A program made the position numbers and the translations under genes. A stretch of 32,169 bases of DNA, from the NCBI GenBank assembly GCA_963925605.1, contig CAWURY010000019.1, positions 1 to 32,169 of the forward strand. Reading direction: 5' to 3'. The notes beneath the pieces were generated by a model. It searched no databases. It was not told where the DNA came from and worked only from the letters and a program-made list of their open reading frames with translations. Below are positions 24,424-32,169 of this stretch, piece by piece (positions within the stretch are counted from its first letter, which is position 1; each line of letters begins with the position of its first letter). This DNA is from Porticoccus sp963925605 (GTDB taxonomy: Bacteria; Pseudomonadota; Gammaproteobacteria; Pseudomonadales; Porticoccaceae).

Positions 24424-25509
24424 ATGAAAAAAAATAACTTACAGAATCTACTTCTAGACAATCTTAGCGTATCAGTTATCTTGTTAGACGAAAAGCTAAC
24501 AGTTTCCTATTTAAATCCTTCAGCAGAAAACCTTCTCGATGCAAGCTTGAGTCGTATTGCTGGAGCACCAATATTAAATTTCTTACAGTCCGGCCAAAAA
24601 TGCTCTTTAGGGGAAGTGGTACATTTATGTTCTTTGGATAAAGCATTGAAGGAGGTCCAGCCCTTTACGCAGAGAGAGGCCAGCCTGCAACTTTTAGATG
24701 GCCGTCACATCACTGTTGATCTTACTGCCTCCCCTATTGTCTGGGGCCAAGAGAAAATGCTTTTGTTGGAGCTGCAGCCAATAGAAAGGTTATTGCAACT
24801 AAGTAAAGAAAACGAGCTATTGTCTACACACGATGCTGCACGTAATATAGTCCGCGGCCTTGCGCATGAAATAAAAAACCCTCTCGGGGGGATTAAAGGT
24901 GCAGCGCAATTACTCTCCGATGATTTAAGCAACCAGCCAGAGCTTCTCGAGTTTACTGGCATCATCTCTAGTGAGACCGATCGTTTATGCAGCCTAGTCG
25001 ATCGATTGCTTGGATCAAACACTCTACCTGAACTCTTGCCCACCAACATACATGAAGTACTTGAGTACATCGTCTCGCTGACAGAAAAAGAAACGCTGGG
25101 CTATATAGAGATAGAAAGAAACTACGATCCAAGTATTCCAGAAATCAATGGCGATAGAGGGCAGCTAATCCAGGCATTGTTAAATATTGCCCGTAATGCT
25201 GTCCAAGCATTAAAAAACAGCGCGCAAAAAACCCCAAAAATTTGGATAAAAACTCGTATTGAAAGGAACTTCACCATTAGAAGCGTCAGCTATAGAATGG
25301 TTTGCTGCGTTGAAATTATTGATAACGGCCCAGGCATACCAGAAGAGATCCTTGATAGTATTTTTTTTCCAATGATCAGTGGCAGAACAGAAGGCATTGG
25401 TCTTGGTTTATCGATCGCTCAGTCAGCTATTGATGTTCATCGCGGTCTTATTAGATGTGAAACTTCAGTCGATAAAACTACTTTTTATGTGTACTTACCC
25501 TTAGGCTAA
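24424..25509 (+). CDS. glnL: Nitrogen regulation sensor kinase GlnL (NtrB)
   Basis: 361 residues, cytoplasmic: a PAS domain (about 8-120), the H-box GLAHEIKNPLGG with phosphorylated His148, and an HATPase domain with the N-box around LLNIARNAVQAL, DNGPGIP and GIGLGLSIAQS. NtrB phosphorylates or dephosphorylates NtrC depending on PII. It is 4 bp from glnG, in one transcription unit. No good ribosome-binding site is visible. Confidence 0.97.
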   Translation: MKKNNLQNLLLDNLSVSVILLDEKLTVSYLNPSAENLLDASLSRIAGAPILNFLQSGQKCSLGEVVHLCSLDKALKEVQPFTQREASLQLLDGRHITVDLTASPIVWGQEKMLLLELQPIERLLQLSKENELLSTHDAARNIVRGLAHEIKNPLGGIKGAAQLLSDDLSNQPELLEFTGIISSETDRLCSLVDRLLGSNTLPELLPTNIHEVLEYIVSLTEKETLGYIEIERNYDPSIPEINGDRGQLIQALLNIARNAVQALKNSAQKTPKIWIKTRIERNFTIRSVSYRMVCCVEIIDNGPGIPEEILDSIFFPMISGRTEGIGLGLSIAQSAIDVHRGLIRCETSVDKTTFYVYLPLG

Positions 25510-25513
25510 TAAA

Positions 25514-26938
25514 ATGAAACATACTGTTTGGATTGTTGATGATGATCGATCTATTCGATGGGTAATAGAAAAAGCGTTAGCTAGGGCAGGCATTGTGGTG
25601 GCAAGCTTTGAAAAAGGCAGTGACTTACTTAATGAGCTCAACAAGGCAACCCCTGATACTATAATCAGCGATATAAGAATGCCAGGGATCGATGGCTTGC
25701 AGTTATTAAAAAAAATTCACTCCTCAAACCCAGACATGCCAGTTATTATAACTACCGCTCACTCAGATCTTGATAGTGCAGTTGCAGCATACCAAGGGGG
25801 TGCCTTTGAGTATGTACCGAAGCCCTTTGACATCAAAGAGCTTGTCGCTGTAACGTTACGCGCAATTAGTTTTGCGCAAGAACAAAAAAATAATCTTATT
25901 ACAGAAAAAAAAGCTTCTAGCCATAATAGTGAAATCATTGGAGAAGCTCCTTCCATGCAAGAAGTTTTTCGTGCTATAGGAAGACTATCAAATTCCAATA
26001 TAACCGTTTTGATAAACGGAGAATCAGGAACTGGGAAAGAGCTTGTAGCTAAGGCACTGCATGACAATAGTCCGCGAAAAAATAATCGATTTATTGCACT
26101 TAACATGGCTGCAATTCCTCGTGACCTAATAGAATCTGAACTTTTCGGTCACGAAAAAGGTGCATTCAGCGGTGCAACTCATCGGAGAGAGGGTCGCTTT
26201 GAGCAAGCAAATGGCGGCACCCTGTTCCTTGATGAAATTGGGGATATGCCAGCAGAAGCACAGACAAGACTCCTTCGAGTGCTTTCAAATGGAGAATTTT
26301 ATCTTGTAGGCGGTCACACACCCACAAAAGTTGATACACGAATTATTGCTGCAACCCATCAAAATCTAGAAGATCTAGTTTTGCAGAAGCGATTTAGAGA
26401 GGATCTGTTTCACCGATTAAATGTTATCCGAATCCACCTTCCAAAACTAGCAGATCGTCGAGAAGATATTCCTAAACTAATGAGGCACTTTTTAGAGGCG
26501 GCCTCTATAGAGTTAGAAGGGGAGGCTAAAGCCCTTTCTCCTGAAGCGGAGAAACACATGTGCAATCTTCCATGGGAAGGCAATGTCAGGCAGCTCGAAA
26601 ATGTGTGTCGCTGGATTACAGTAATGGCTCCCGGTCGAGAAGTGTATATTGATGATCTTCCTCCAGAATTTTTAACTGCATCAAAAGACGTGCCTATTAC
26701 TTTCGATTCATGGGAAGAGCAGCTCAAAAGCTGGGCAAAAAACGAATTAGCTTCTGGAAATACTGGTATTCTTACGAAAGCAACAGTAAGCTTTGAACAG
26801 ATATTAATCGAAGCAGCGCTAACTCATACTGGCGGCAGGAAGAAAACTGCTGCCGAACTTCTTGGCTTGGGCAGAAACACTCTAACTCGAAAAATACAAG
26901 AACTTAATCTAATTGAAGCTAACGATCAGCCAGAGTGA
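25514..26938 (+). CDS. glnG: Nitrogen regulator NtrC, sigma-54 activator
   Basis: 474 residues. Receiver domain (1-120) with Asp10/Asp11 and phospho-acceptor Asp53 in ISDIRMPG; AAA+ domain (about 140-380) with Walker A GESGTGKE (169-176), Walker B TLFLDEIGD and the arginine-finger region REDLFHRLNVIRI; Fis-type DNA-binding domain at the C-terminus (about 430-470, GGRKKTAAELLGLGRNTLTRKIQEL). The sigma-54 contact loop reads GAFSGA (216-221) instead of the usual GAFTGA. It most likely acts on the glnA promoter in this window. Confidence 0.97.
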   Translation: MKHTVWIVDDDRSIRWVIEKALARAGIVVASFEKGSDLLNELNKATPDTIISDIRMPGIDGLQLLKKIHSSNPDMPVIITTAHSDLDSAVAAYQGGAFEYVPKPFDIKELVAVTLRAISFAQEQKNNLITEKKASSHNSEIIGEAPSMQEVFRAIGRLSNSNITVLINGESGTGKELVAKALHDNSPRKNNRFIALNMAAIPRDLIESELFGHEKGAFSGATHRREGRFEQANGGTLFLDEIGDMPAEAQTRLLRVLSNGEFYLVGGHTPTKVDTRIIAATHQNLEDLVLQKRFREDLFHRLNVIRIHLPKLADRREDIPKLMRHFLEAASIELEGEAKALSPEAEKHMCNLPWEGNVRQLENVCRWITVMAPGREVYIDDLPPEFLTASKDVPITFDSWEEQLKSWAKNELASGNTGILTKATVSFEQILIEAALTHTGGRKKTAAELLGLGRNTLTRKIQELNLIEANDQPE

Positions 26939-26941
26939 CAA

Positions 26942-26980
26942 CCGCTTCTAAAAACTTCGACCTTTAGCGTGCTGAAGCGG
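26942..26980. terminator. Shared hairpin between convergent glnG and yibN
   Basis: CCGCTTC (26942-26948) pairs with GAAGCGG (26974-26980), with a possible inner CTAAA/TTTAG stem, filling almost the whole 43-bp gap. T-richness after it is modest on both strands, so function as a bidirectional terminator is only probable. Confidence 0.4.
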
Positions 26981-26981
26981 C

Positions 26982-27407
26982 TTATGTCTTTATAACTGGC
27001 AAGCTTTGATTTTTCCATTCCATCATGCCACCGCTAAGCCTTAACACACTAAATCCTTGTTGCTGAAGTGTGCGCCCTATAGCTCCCGACTGTTGTCCAG
27101 CCTTATCGGCAACAATAAGCGCTTTTCCGCGATATTTTTCTAGCTCAGGTATACGGTCACTTAGCTTGCTGTTGGGGATATTAATAGCCCCCGCAATGTG
27201 TCCTGCATTGAATTCTCTTGTATCACGAACGTCGAGCAATACGGCCTCATCCGCATTAATCATTCGAGTGACTACATGAGGGGAAGTACTCTTTCCGCTT
27301 TTAGCACGTTCATTTATAGCAAACAAATAAAGTAACGCCATGAAGATGCTAACAAGCACCCATTGCTCACTTATAAAATTAAAGAATTCCAAAATATAAA
27401 ACTCCAT
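26982..27407 (-). CDS. yibN: Membrane-anchored rhodanese-like protein (YibN type)
   Basis: 141 residues: one N-terminal membrane helix (about 15-32), then a rhodanese domain with VLLDVRDTREFNAGHIAGAINIP (58-78) and LRLSGGMMEWKNQSLPV at the end. At the usual catalytic cysteine position the sequence is IVADKAGQQSG, with Asp101, so sulfur transfer through a persulfide is unlikely; E. coli YibN also lacks the cysteine there. Divergent from gpmI as in other gammaproteobacteria. The grxC and secB genes that normally follow it are absent. Confidence 0.9.
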   Translation of the reverse strand: MEFYILEFFNFISEQWVLVSIFMALLYLFAINERAKSGKSTSPHVVTRMINADEAVLLDVRDTREFNAGHIAGAINIPNSKLSDRIPELEKYRGKALIVADKAGQQSGAIGRTLQQQGFSVLRLSGGMMEWKNQSLPVIKT

Positions 27408-27557
27408 TTGTTATTTTTCACAGAATACAAAATAATAAAATTGCTAAATTATACACAGCGAATCCTATAACAGGAAACCATGATTGGCGCTAATTGCTCT
27501 TTGCCGGTAAGATTCTTAATTAGTATCTTTGAAAAAACCAACAGAGCCCAAAAAGTC

Positions 27558-29105
27558 ATGACTGAATCGAAAAAACCGTTACTCCTTTTGATAATAGATG
27601 GATACGGGTACAGTAAAAATAAAAAATATAATGCTATCCATAATGCGAGAACACCCACGCTAGACAATCTCTGGGAGACCTGCCCCCACAGCCTCATAGG
27701 CACATCAGGAATTGCTGTAGGTCTTCCCGAAGGACAGATGGGAAATAGTGAGGTCGGCCATGTTACTTTGGGCTCAGGACGAATAGTGCATCAAAATCTA
27801 TCTAAGATTAATAATGCCATCACAAATGGAGATTTTTTCACTAACCCGGCTTATATAAATGCTATAGATAAAGCAGTCGCCAAAGATACAGCAGTGCACA
27901 TTCTTGGTCTGCTTTCTGCGGGCGGAGTGCATAGCCACGAAAATCATATAAACAGCATTATCAGGCTAGCCGCCCAAAGAGGGGCAAAAAAAGTTTATTT
28001 ACATGCATTTTTAGATGGCAGAGACAGTCCGCCAAGAAGTGCCGAGGCCTCGTTAAGGGTTACAAATTCTATTTTTTTAGATCTAGGTGTAGGACGCATT
28101 GCTAGTATATGTGGTCGATTTTATGCCATGGATAGAGACCAAAGATGGGATCGCCTAAAGGCAACCTATGACATGTTGACGAAACCCTCGCCGGAAAATC
28201 AGGCTTCAAGTTCAATTGAGGCGCTGCACGCCAGCTACAAAGACAATCAAAGTGATGAATTTGTCCAACCTACTATAATCTGCGCTAAAGGCGAGCATCC
28301 TGTCACCATAAAGGATGATGATGCGGTTATTTTCATGAATTTTCGTCCAGATCGAGCAAGGCAAATCACCAATGCCTTTGTTGACAACAATTTTTCTGGA
28401 TTTGATAGGGATGTAAAGCCTTTACTAGCTGACTTCGTAACGACCACAGAATACTCGTCGAATATAGCAGCGTCAGTAGCATTTCCCCCAGAAAACATCA
28501 GCAACTCACTGGGTGAACATCTAAGTAAGCTAGGGAAGACTCAACTAAGGATCGCCGAGACTGAAAAATATGCACATGTAACTTTTTTCTTTAGTGGCGG
28601 ACAAGAAAGTTTTTTTGACGGGGAGTCAAGAATACTAATACCCTCTCCAAAAGTTGCCACTTACGACCTCAAGCCTGAAATGAGCGCCTATGAGCTTACA
28701 CAAAAACTCCTAGAAGCAATTAATGGTGGCGACTATGACACCATTATTTGTAACTACGCCAATTGTGATCAGGTTGGTCATAGCGGTGTTTTTGATGCAG
28801 CGGTGAAAGCAGTAGAAGTAATCGATGAATGCATCGAAAAAGTAACACTAGCAATCAGAAATGTCGGGGGACAATGCCTCATTACTGCCGATCATGGTAA
28901 TGTAGAACAAATGTTTGATGAAGATACCGGACAAGTTCATACTCAGCATACAATCTTCCCTGTACCTCTAATTTACGTAGGAGATAGAAAAATTTCTCTA
29001 CTTCCCAGTGGTGCGCTGTCAGACATTTCCCCTACCATCCTGGCCCTTATGGATTTACCTCAACCGGCAGAAATGACAGGACAGTCTTTAGTTAAAACCC
29101 ATTAA
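27558..29105 (+). CDS. gpmI: 2,3-bisphosphoglycerate-independent phosphoglycerate mutase
   Basis: 515 residues from the ATG at 27558. A Mn-dependent alkaline-phosphatase-fold enzyme that interconverts 3- and 2-phosphoglycerate. Metal-binding Asp14 is in LLLLIIDGYGYS and the phosphorylated Ser64 in GQMGNSEVGH; DGRDSPPRSA, MNFRPDRARQ and ITADHGNVEQM complete the active site. The frame is open back to an ATG at 27480 that has AGGA 4 nt upstream, which would add 26 residues not seen in the family. I chose the shorter form on homology; the start is not settled. envC follows after 19 bp. Confidence 0.95.
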   Translation: MTESKKPLLLLIIDGYGYSKNKKYNAIHNARTPTLDNLWETCPHSLIGTSGIAVGLPEGQMGNSEVGHVTLGSGRIVHQNLSKINNAITNGDFFTNPAYINAIDKAVAKDTAVHILGLLSAGGVHSHENHINSIIRLAAQRGAKKVYLHAFLDGRDSPPRSAEASLRVTNSIFLDLGVGRIASICGRFYAMDRDQRWDRLKATYDMLTKPSPENQASSSIEALHASYKDNQSDEFVQPTIICAKGEHPVTIKDDDAVIFMNFRPDRARQITNAFVDNNFSGFDRDVKPLLADFVTTTEYSSNIAASVAFPPENISNSLGEHLSKLGKTQLRIAETEKYAHVTFFFSGGQESFFDGESRILIPSPKVATYDLKPEMSAYELTQKLLEAINGGDYDTIICNYANCDQVGHSGVFDAAVKAVEVIDECIEKVTLAIRNVGGQCLITADHGNVEQMFDEDTGQVHTQHTIFPVPLIYVGDRKISLLPSGALSDISPTILALMDLPQPAEMTGQSLVKTH

Positions 29106-29124
29106 TCTATTTCGGTCAGCGGCA

Positions 29125-30309
29125 ATGAGCCTAAAGCAATTATTAAAATCAGCGGCATTGACGCTCATGCTAATCGCGCCAACATTAGCAGAAGACTCGA
29201 ATACTCTACAAAATCTAAACAAGCTTAAAAGTAACATTCTGAATCTACAGAAATCCCTAGAAGGGGACGGAGAACATCAAGAATCACTTAATGACAAGCT
29301 TAAAAACACTGAATTATATTTAGCAGATTTAAATCTTAAGATCAAAGTCTTAGAAAGAAAGTTAAAAAATTTAAATCTTGAGCTTAAGGCGCTCTATACA
29401 GAAGACGCTGCCTTAAAAACATCCCTGCAAAGCCAGGAAAAATTGATAGTAGGCTATATCATCTCTTTGCACCGTCAGGGTGGACAAGAGCAGATAAGAT
29501 TATTGTTGAGTCAAAAAAATCCACAGACTATTAGTAGAACTCTTGAGTATTATAGTTATTTTCTACGCGCTAGGGGTGAAAAAATTAACGCTTACAGATC
29601 AATCATTCAAGAGCTAGCTGGCATTAAAAAATCAATTTCCAACCGACAAAATAAACTCCTAGAAAACCGCTCCAAACTTAAAAAAATTACAAAAAATCTA
29701 CTAAAAGCACAGCAACATAGAAAAAATACCATTAAAAGTCTCAATAAAAAAATTTACTCATCTAAAGCGAAGTTGAACATACTAAATAACGAACGAAATA
29801 AGCTGGAATCTATATTCATAGATGCGGAGAAAAGCACCCAAAAGCTCGCCCCCTCGTCAATTGAGAAAACTTTTGCAGCAAGCAAAGGTAAATTATCTTG
29901 GCCTGTAAATGGACGCTTAAATAACCGTTATACTCCTTTGGTGGGCTCTGAATTGCATTCAAAAGGGTGGCTTTTTAGTGCAATAGAGGGAGCGCCGGTC
30001 AGTGTTGTTCATGATGGAGAAGTTATCTTTTCCGGCTACCTTAAAGACCACGGTTTGCTAGTCATAGTTAACCATAATCATGGCTATATGACTCTTTATG
30101 CTCACAATCAAGTTCTTCTAAAAAAAATGGGGGACTGGGTTCTAAAAGGAGAAAATATTGCTAGAGTTGGAAATACTGGAGGCCAAGAGAAACATGCTCT
30201 TTACTTTGAAGTACGCCAAAATGGTAAGCCTTCAAATCCAAAAATTTGGCTGAAGAAAAAACCGCCTATGCTTTCTCATGCAAAAGAAACCCTAAATGAA
30301 TCAGGATAA
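29125..30309 (+). CDS. envC: Amidase activator EnvC, degenerate LytM domain
   Basis: 394 residues: signal peptide (about 1-22), a long coiled coil (about 25-235, rich in Lys/Leu/Asn) and a LytM/M23 domain (about 262-375). Zinc ligands of active M23 peptidases are mostly lost: the HLHFEVR motif is ALYFEVR and the HxGxD motif is HSKGW, while YAHN remains. This fits EnvC, which activates the septal amidases AmiA/AmiB and has no hydrolase activity itself. Standard context between gpmI and ctpA, 4 bp from the ctpA start. Confidence 0.93.
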   Translation: MSLKQLLKSAALTLMLIAPTLAEDSNTLQNLNKLKSNILNLQKSLEGDGEHQESLNDKLKNTELYLADLNLKIKVLERKLKNLNLELKALYTEDAALKTSLQSQEKLIVGYIISLHRQGGQEQIRLLLSQKNPQTISRTLEYYSYFLRARGEKINAYRSIIQELAGIKKSISNRQNKLLENRSKLKKITKNLLKAQQHRKNTIKSLNKKIYSSKAKLNILNNERNKLESIFIDAEKSTQKLAPSSIEKTFAASKGKLSWPVNGRLNNRYTPLVGSELHSKGWLFSAIEGAPVSVVHDGEVIFSGYLKDHGLLVIVNHNHGYMTLYAHNQVLLKKMGDWVLKGENIARVGNTGGQEKHALYFEVRQNGKPSNPKIWLKKKPPMLSHAKETLNESG

Positions 30310-30313
30310 AATT

Positions 30314-31615
30314 ATGCCTAAAGTCCAAGCTATTCTCTTTTCTTTTATTTTATTTTTACCATCTTATATGTTTTCTAATTTCATTCAGGCAAAAGAAACC
30401 CAGAAAGAATCTCGTCTACCACTTGAAGAGTTGCGTCATTTTACTCAGACCTTCGAAAGAATCCGACAAGAATACATAGAAGAAGTCGACGACAAAAAAT
30501 TACTTGAAATGTCCATAAAAGGGCTTCTTAACTCTCTAGATCCTCATTCTATATATCTAGACGAACAAGCTTTTTCTTTATTAGAAGAGCATTCCTCAGG
30601 TGAATTTGGAGGCCTAGGAGTTGAAATAAGTTTAGAAAAAGGGGCTATTAGAGTCATTTCTCCAATTGACGGAACTCCTGCATATAGAGCGGGAATATTA
30701 CCAGGAGATTTGATTATCAAGCTAGATTCAAATGCTGTGAAAAATATGACTTTTGGCGAAGCCATTGAAGCAATGCGTGGACCAAAAGGATCTACGTTGC
30801 TACTAACAATTGTCCGAGAACGAGAAAATGCTCCGATTGAAATCAGCATTGAACGCGATATTATTCATGTAAACAGCGTGCGTAGTGAAATACCAAGATT
30901 TGGCTTTGGATACATCAGGATTGCACAATTTCAAGAAAATACAGGCCAACAATTCAAAAAAGCATTGTCAGATTTATCTGAAAAAGATAGCGAACTGAAA
31001 GGGATAGTCCTAGATTTACGCAATAATCCAGGAGGCTTGCTTACCACCTCCATAGAGGTTGTAGATGCAGTCCTAGATGGAGGATTAGTAGTCTACACCG
31101 AAGGTCGAGGGGCCAAATCAAATGCAAGCTATCAGGCTTCTTCGGGCGACAGACTAAATGGATTACCTATGGTAGTGCTTATAAATGAAGGTTCAGCCTC
31201 CGCAGCAGAGATTGTTGCGGGTGCTCTCCAAGATCATGGTCGAGCGCTCATACTCGGGACCAATAGCTTCGGTAAAGGCTCTGTTCAAACAATCTTTCCT
31301 TTAGGTGGTAATCGTGGAATGAAACTAACCACTGCACGTTACCTCACTCCAAACAAAAGATCTATTCAAGCCTCGGGAATAAAGCCAGACATTATAATTC
31401 AATCTGCTGACATAAAGACACGGGAAAAGAATAGTGTGGGCATAAAAGAGGTAAATTTACCAAGACACTTAAGTAGCTCATTAAGTCAAAAAGATTCCAA
31501 AGAAAAAGAAGTTACCATCAGCGATAATCAACTTCATGATGCTCTGAATTTACTACAGGGTTTACATTTGTTGAACAAAACACAGCCTAGATCACAAAAA
31601 TACCCAGAATTTTGA
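30314..31615 (+). CDS. ctpA: C-terminal processing protease CtpA (S41)
   Basis: 433 residues from the ATG at 30314, chosen because AGGA (30303-30306) lies 7 nt upstream; an ATG at 30296 inside envC is less likely. Signal peptide (about 1-26), a PDZ domain (about 95-170) with SGEFGGLGVEI, and the S41 domain with LRNNPGGLL. The Ser/Lys dyad is Ser296 in NEGSASAAEI and Lys321 in SFGKGSVQT, with Gln325. In Pseudomonas, CtpA with the LbcA adaptor degrades peptidoglycan endopeptidases; the substrate here is unknown. It ends 7 bp from the hisF stop. Confidence 0.95.
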   Translation: MPKVQAILFSFILFLPSYMFSNFIQAKETQKESRLPLEELRHFTQTFERIRQEYIEEVDDKKLLEMSIKGLLNSLDPHSIYLDEQAFSLLEEHSSGEFGGLGVEISLEKGAIRVISPIDGTPAYRAGILPGDLIIKLDSNAVKNMTFGEAIEAMRGPKGSTLLLTIVRERENAPIEISIERDIIHVNSVRSEIPRFGFGYIRIAQFQENTGQQFKKALSDLSEKDSELKGIVLDLRNNPGGLLTTSIEVVDAVLDGGLVVYTEGRGAKSNASYQASSGDRLNGLPMVVLINEGSASAAEIVAGALQDHGRALILGTNSFGKGSVQTIFPLGGNRGMKLTTARYLTPNKRSIQASGIKPDIIIQSADIKTREKNSVGIKEVNLPRHLSSSLSQKDSKEKEVTISDNQLHDALNLLQGLHLLNKTQPRSQKYPEF

Positions 31616-31622
31616 TGTAAAT

Positions 31623-32169
31623 TTAGAGTCTCATCTCAATACCTTTTGCGGACATATATACCTTAGCCTCAGGAATTGTATGTTCGCCAAAGTGAAAAAT
31701 GCTAGCTGCAAGAACTGCATCGGCTTTTCCTTCAAGAATACCGTCCACTAAGTGCTGTAAATTACCTACGCCACCTGAAGCGATAACAGGAATATCTACT
31801 GCTGTGCTGACAGCTCGAGTAAGAGCGAGATTAAAACCATTTTTAGTTCCATCATTATCCATACTCGTCAATAAAATTTCTCCTGCTCCATAACTGGCCA
31901 TTTTATTGGCCCAGGCTAACACATCAATTCCAGTTGCATTACGTCCGCCATGGGTAAACACCTCCCAGCGTAAAGGCTCGTCCTTTGCGCTTACTTGTTT
32001 AGCGTCAATCGCCACAACAATACACTGTGAACCAAAACGATCTGCCGCAGCTTGAACGAATTCTGGGTTTTTTACAGCTGCAGAATTAACACCTACTTTA
32101 TCAGCACCGGCATTGAGTAATGCTCTAATATCAATCAATGATCGCACGCCGCCGCCAACCGTAAGAGGA
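31623..32169 (-). CDS. hisF: Imidazole glycerol phosphate synthase subunit HisF, partial
   Basis: The C-terminal 182 codons are present; the N-terminus, about 75 residues, lies beyond the right edge. HisF is the TIM-barrel cyclase that uses ammonia from HisH to make IGP and AICAR. PLTVGGGVRSLIDIRALL, GADKVGVNSAAV, VVAIDAK (the second catalytic Asp, equivalent to Asp130), GEILLTSMDNDGTKNGF and PVIASGGVGN are all present. The likely upstream genes hisA/hisH are outside the window. It converges on ctpA. Confidence 0.96.
   Translation of the reverse strand, partial: PLTVGGGVRSLIDIRALLNAGADKVGVNSAAVKNPEFVQAAADRFGSQCIVVAIDAKQVSAKDEPLRWEVFTHGGRNATGIDVLAWANKMASYGAGEILLTSMDNDGTKNGFNLALTRAVSTAVDIPVIASGGVGNLQHLVDGILEGKADAVLAASIFHFGEHTIPEAKVYMSAKGIEMRL

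Noticed and set aside
1..32169. Mobile elements, CRISPR arrays, tRNA/rRNA genes, defence or biosynthetic islands
   Set aside because: No transposase, integrase, regular repeat-spacer pattern or RNA gene was found on either strand; all long frames are core genes in conserved order.

Overview
This window is a chromosomal core region of a gammaproteobacterium. The evidence is gene order: petAB next to rpsI-rplM-zapE, degS beside hisCDG-murA-ibaG-mlaC, the yrbG-kdsD-kdsC-lptCAB-rpoN-hpf-ptsN-rapZ-ptsO run, typA divergent from glnA-glnL-glnG, and yibN divergent from gpmI-envC-ctpA. Short-form HisG and ptsO followed by mgtE and darP fit a Pseudomonadales/Cellvibrionales-like relative better than an enteric one. 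The DNA is AT-leaning by eye (not computed), gaps are short and some starts are non-ATG, which suggests a compact genome. I see no tRNA, rRNA, CRISPR array, insertion sequence, prophage or toxin/defence module.

Layout. 1-3068, minus strand: petB (partial) and petA of the cytochrome bc1 complex, an 18-bp-stem terminator, rpsI and rplM with a good sigma-70 promoter, then zapE. 3312-5056, plus: zapG and the periplasmic stress protease degS. 5093-10434, minus: hisC, hisD, hisG, murA, ibaG, mlaC. 10612-20579, plus: a Ca/Na antiporter, Kdo synthesis (kdsD, kdsC), LPS export (lptC, lptA, lptB), sigma-54 (rpoN), ribosome hibernation (hpf), the nitrogen phosphotransferase branch (ptsN, ptsO) with rapZ, then mgtE and darP. 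20587-22398, minus: typA. 22860-26938, plus: glnA, glnL, glnG behind a sigma-54 promoter with phased NtrC-like sites. 26982-27407, minus: yibN. 27558-31615, plus: gpmI, envC, ctpA. 31623-end, minus: hisF (partial).

Two themes link the genes. One is the envelope: MurA, KdsD/KdsC, LptCAB, MlaC, DegS, EnvC and CtpA cover peptidoglycan precursors, LPS synthesis and export, lipid transport, envelope stress and cell-wall hydrolase control. The other is nitrogen: RpoN, PtsN/PtsO and GlnA/GlnL/GlnG form a complete sigma-54 nitrogen circuit, with the glnA promoter architecture readable in the DNA.

I did not find an obviously new system. The points most worth a second look are: mlaC alone where mlaFEDCB would be expected; a GAFSGA loop in NtrC instead of GAFTGA; three NtrC-like sites spaced 21-22 bp upstream of glnA; an 11-bp inverted repeat that captures the TTG start of zapG; and two T9 tracts in the membrane-anchor codons of degS.
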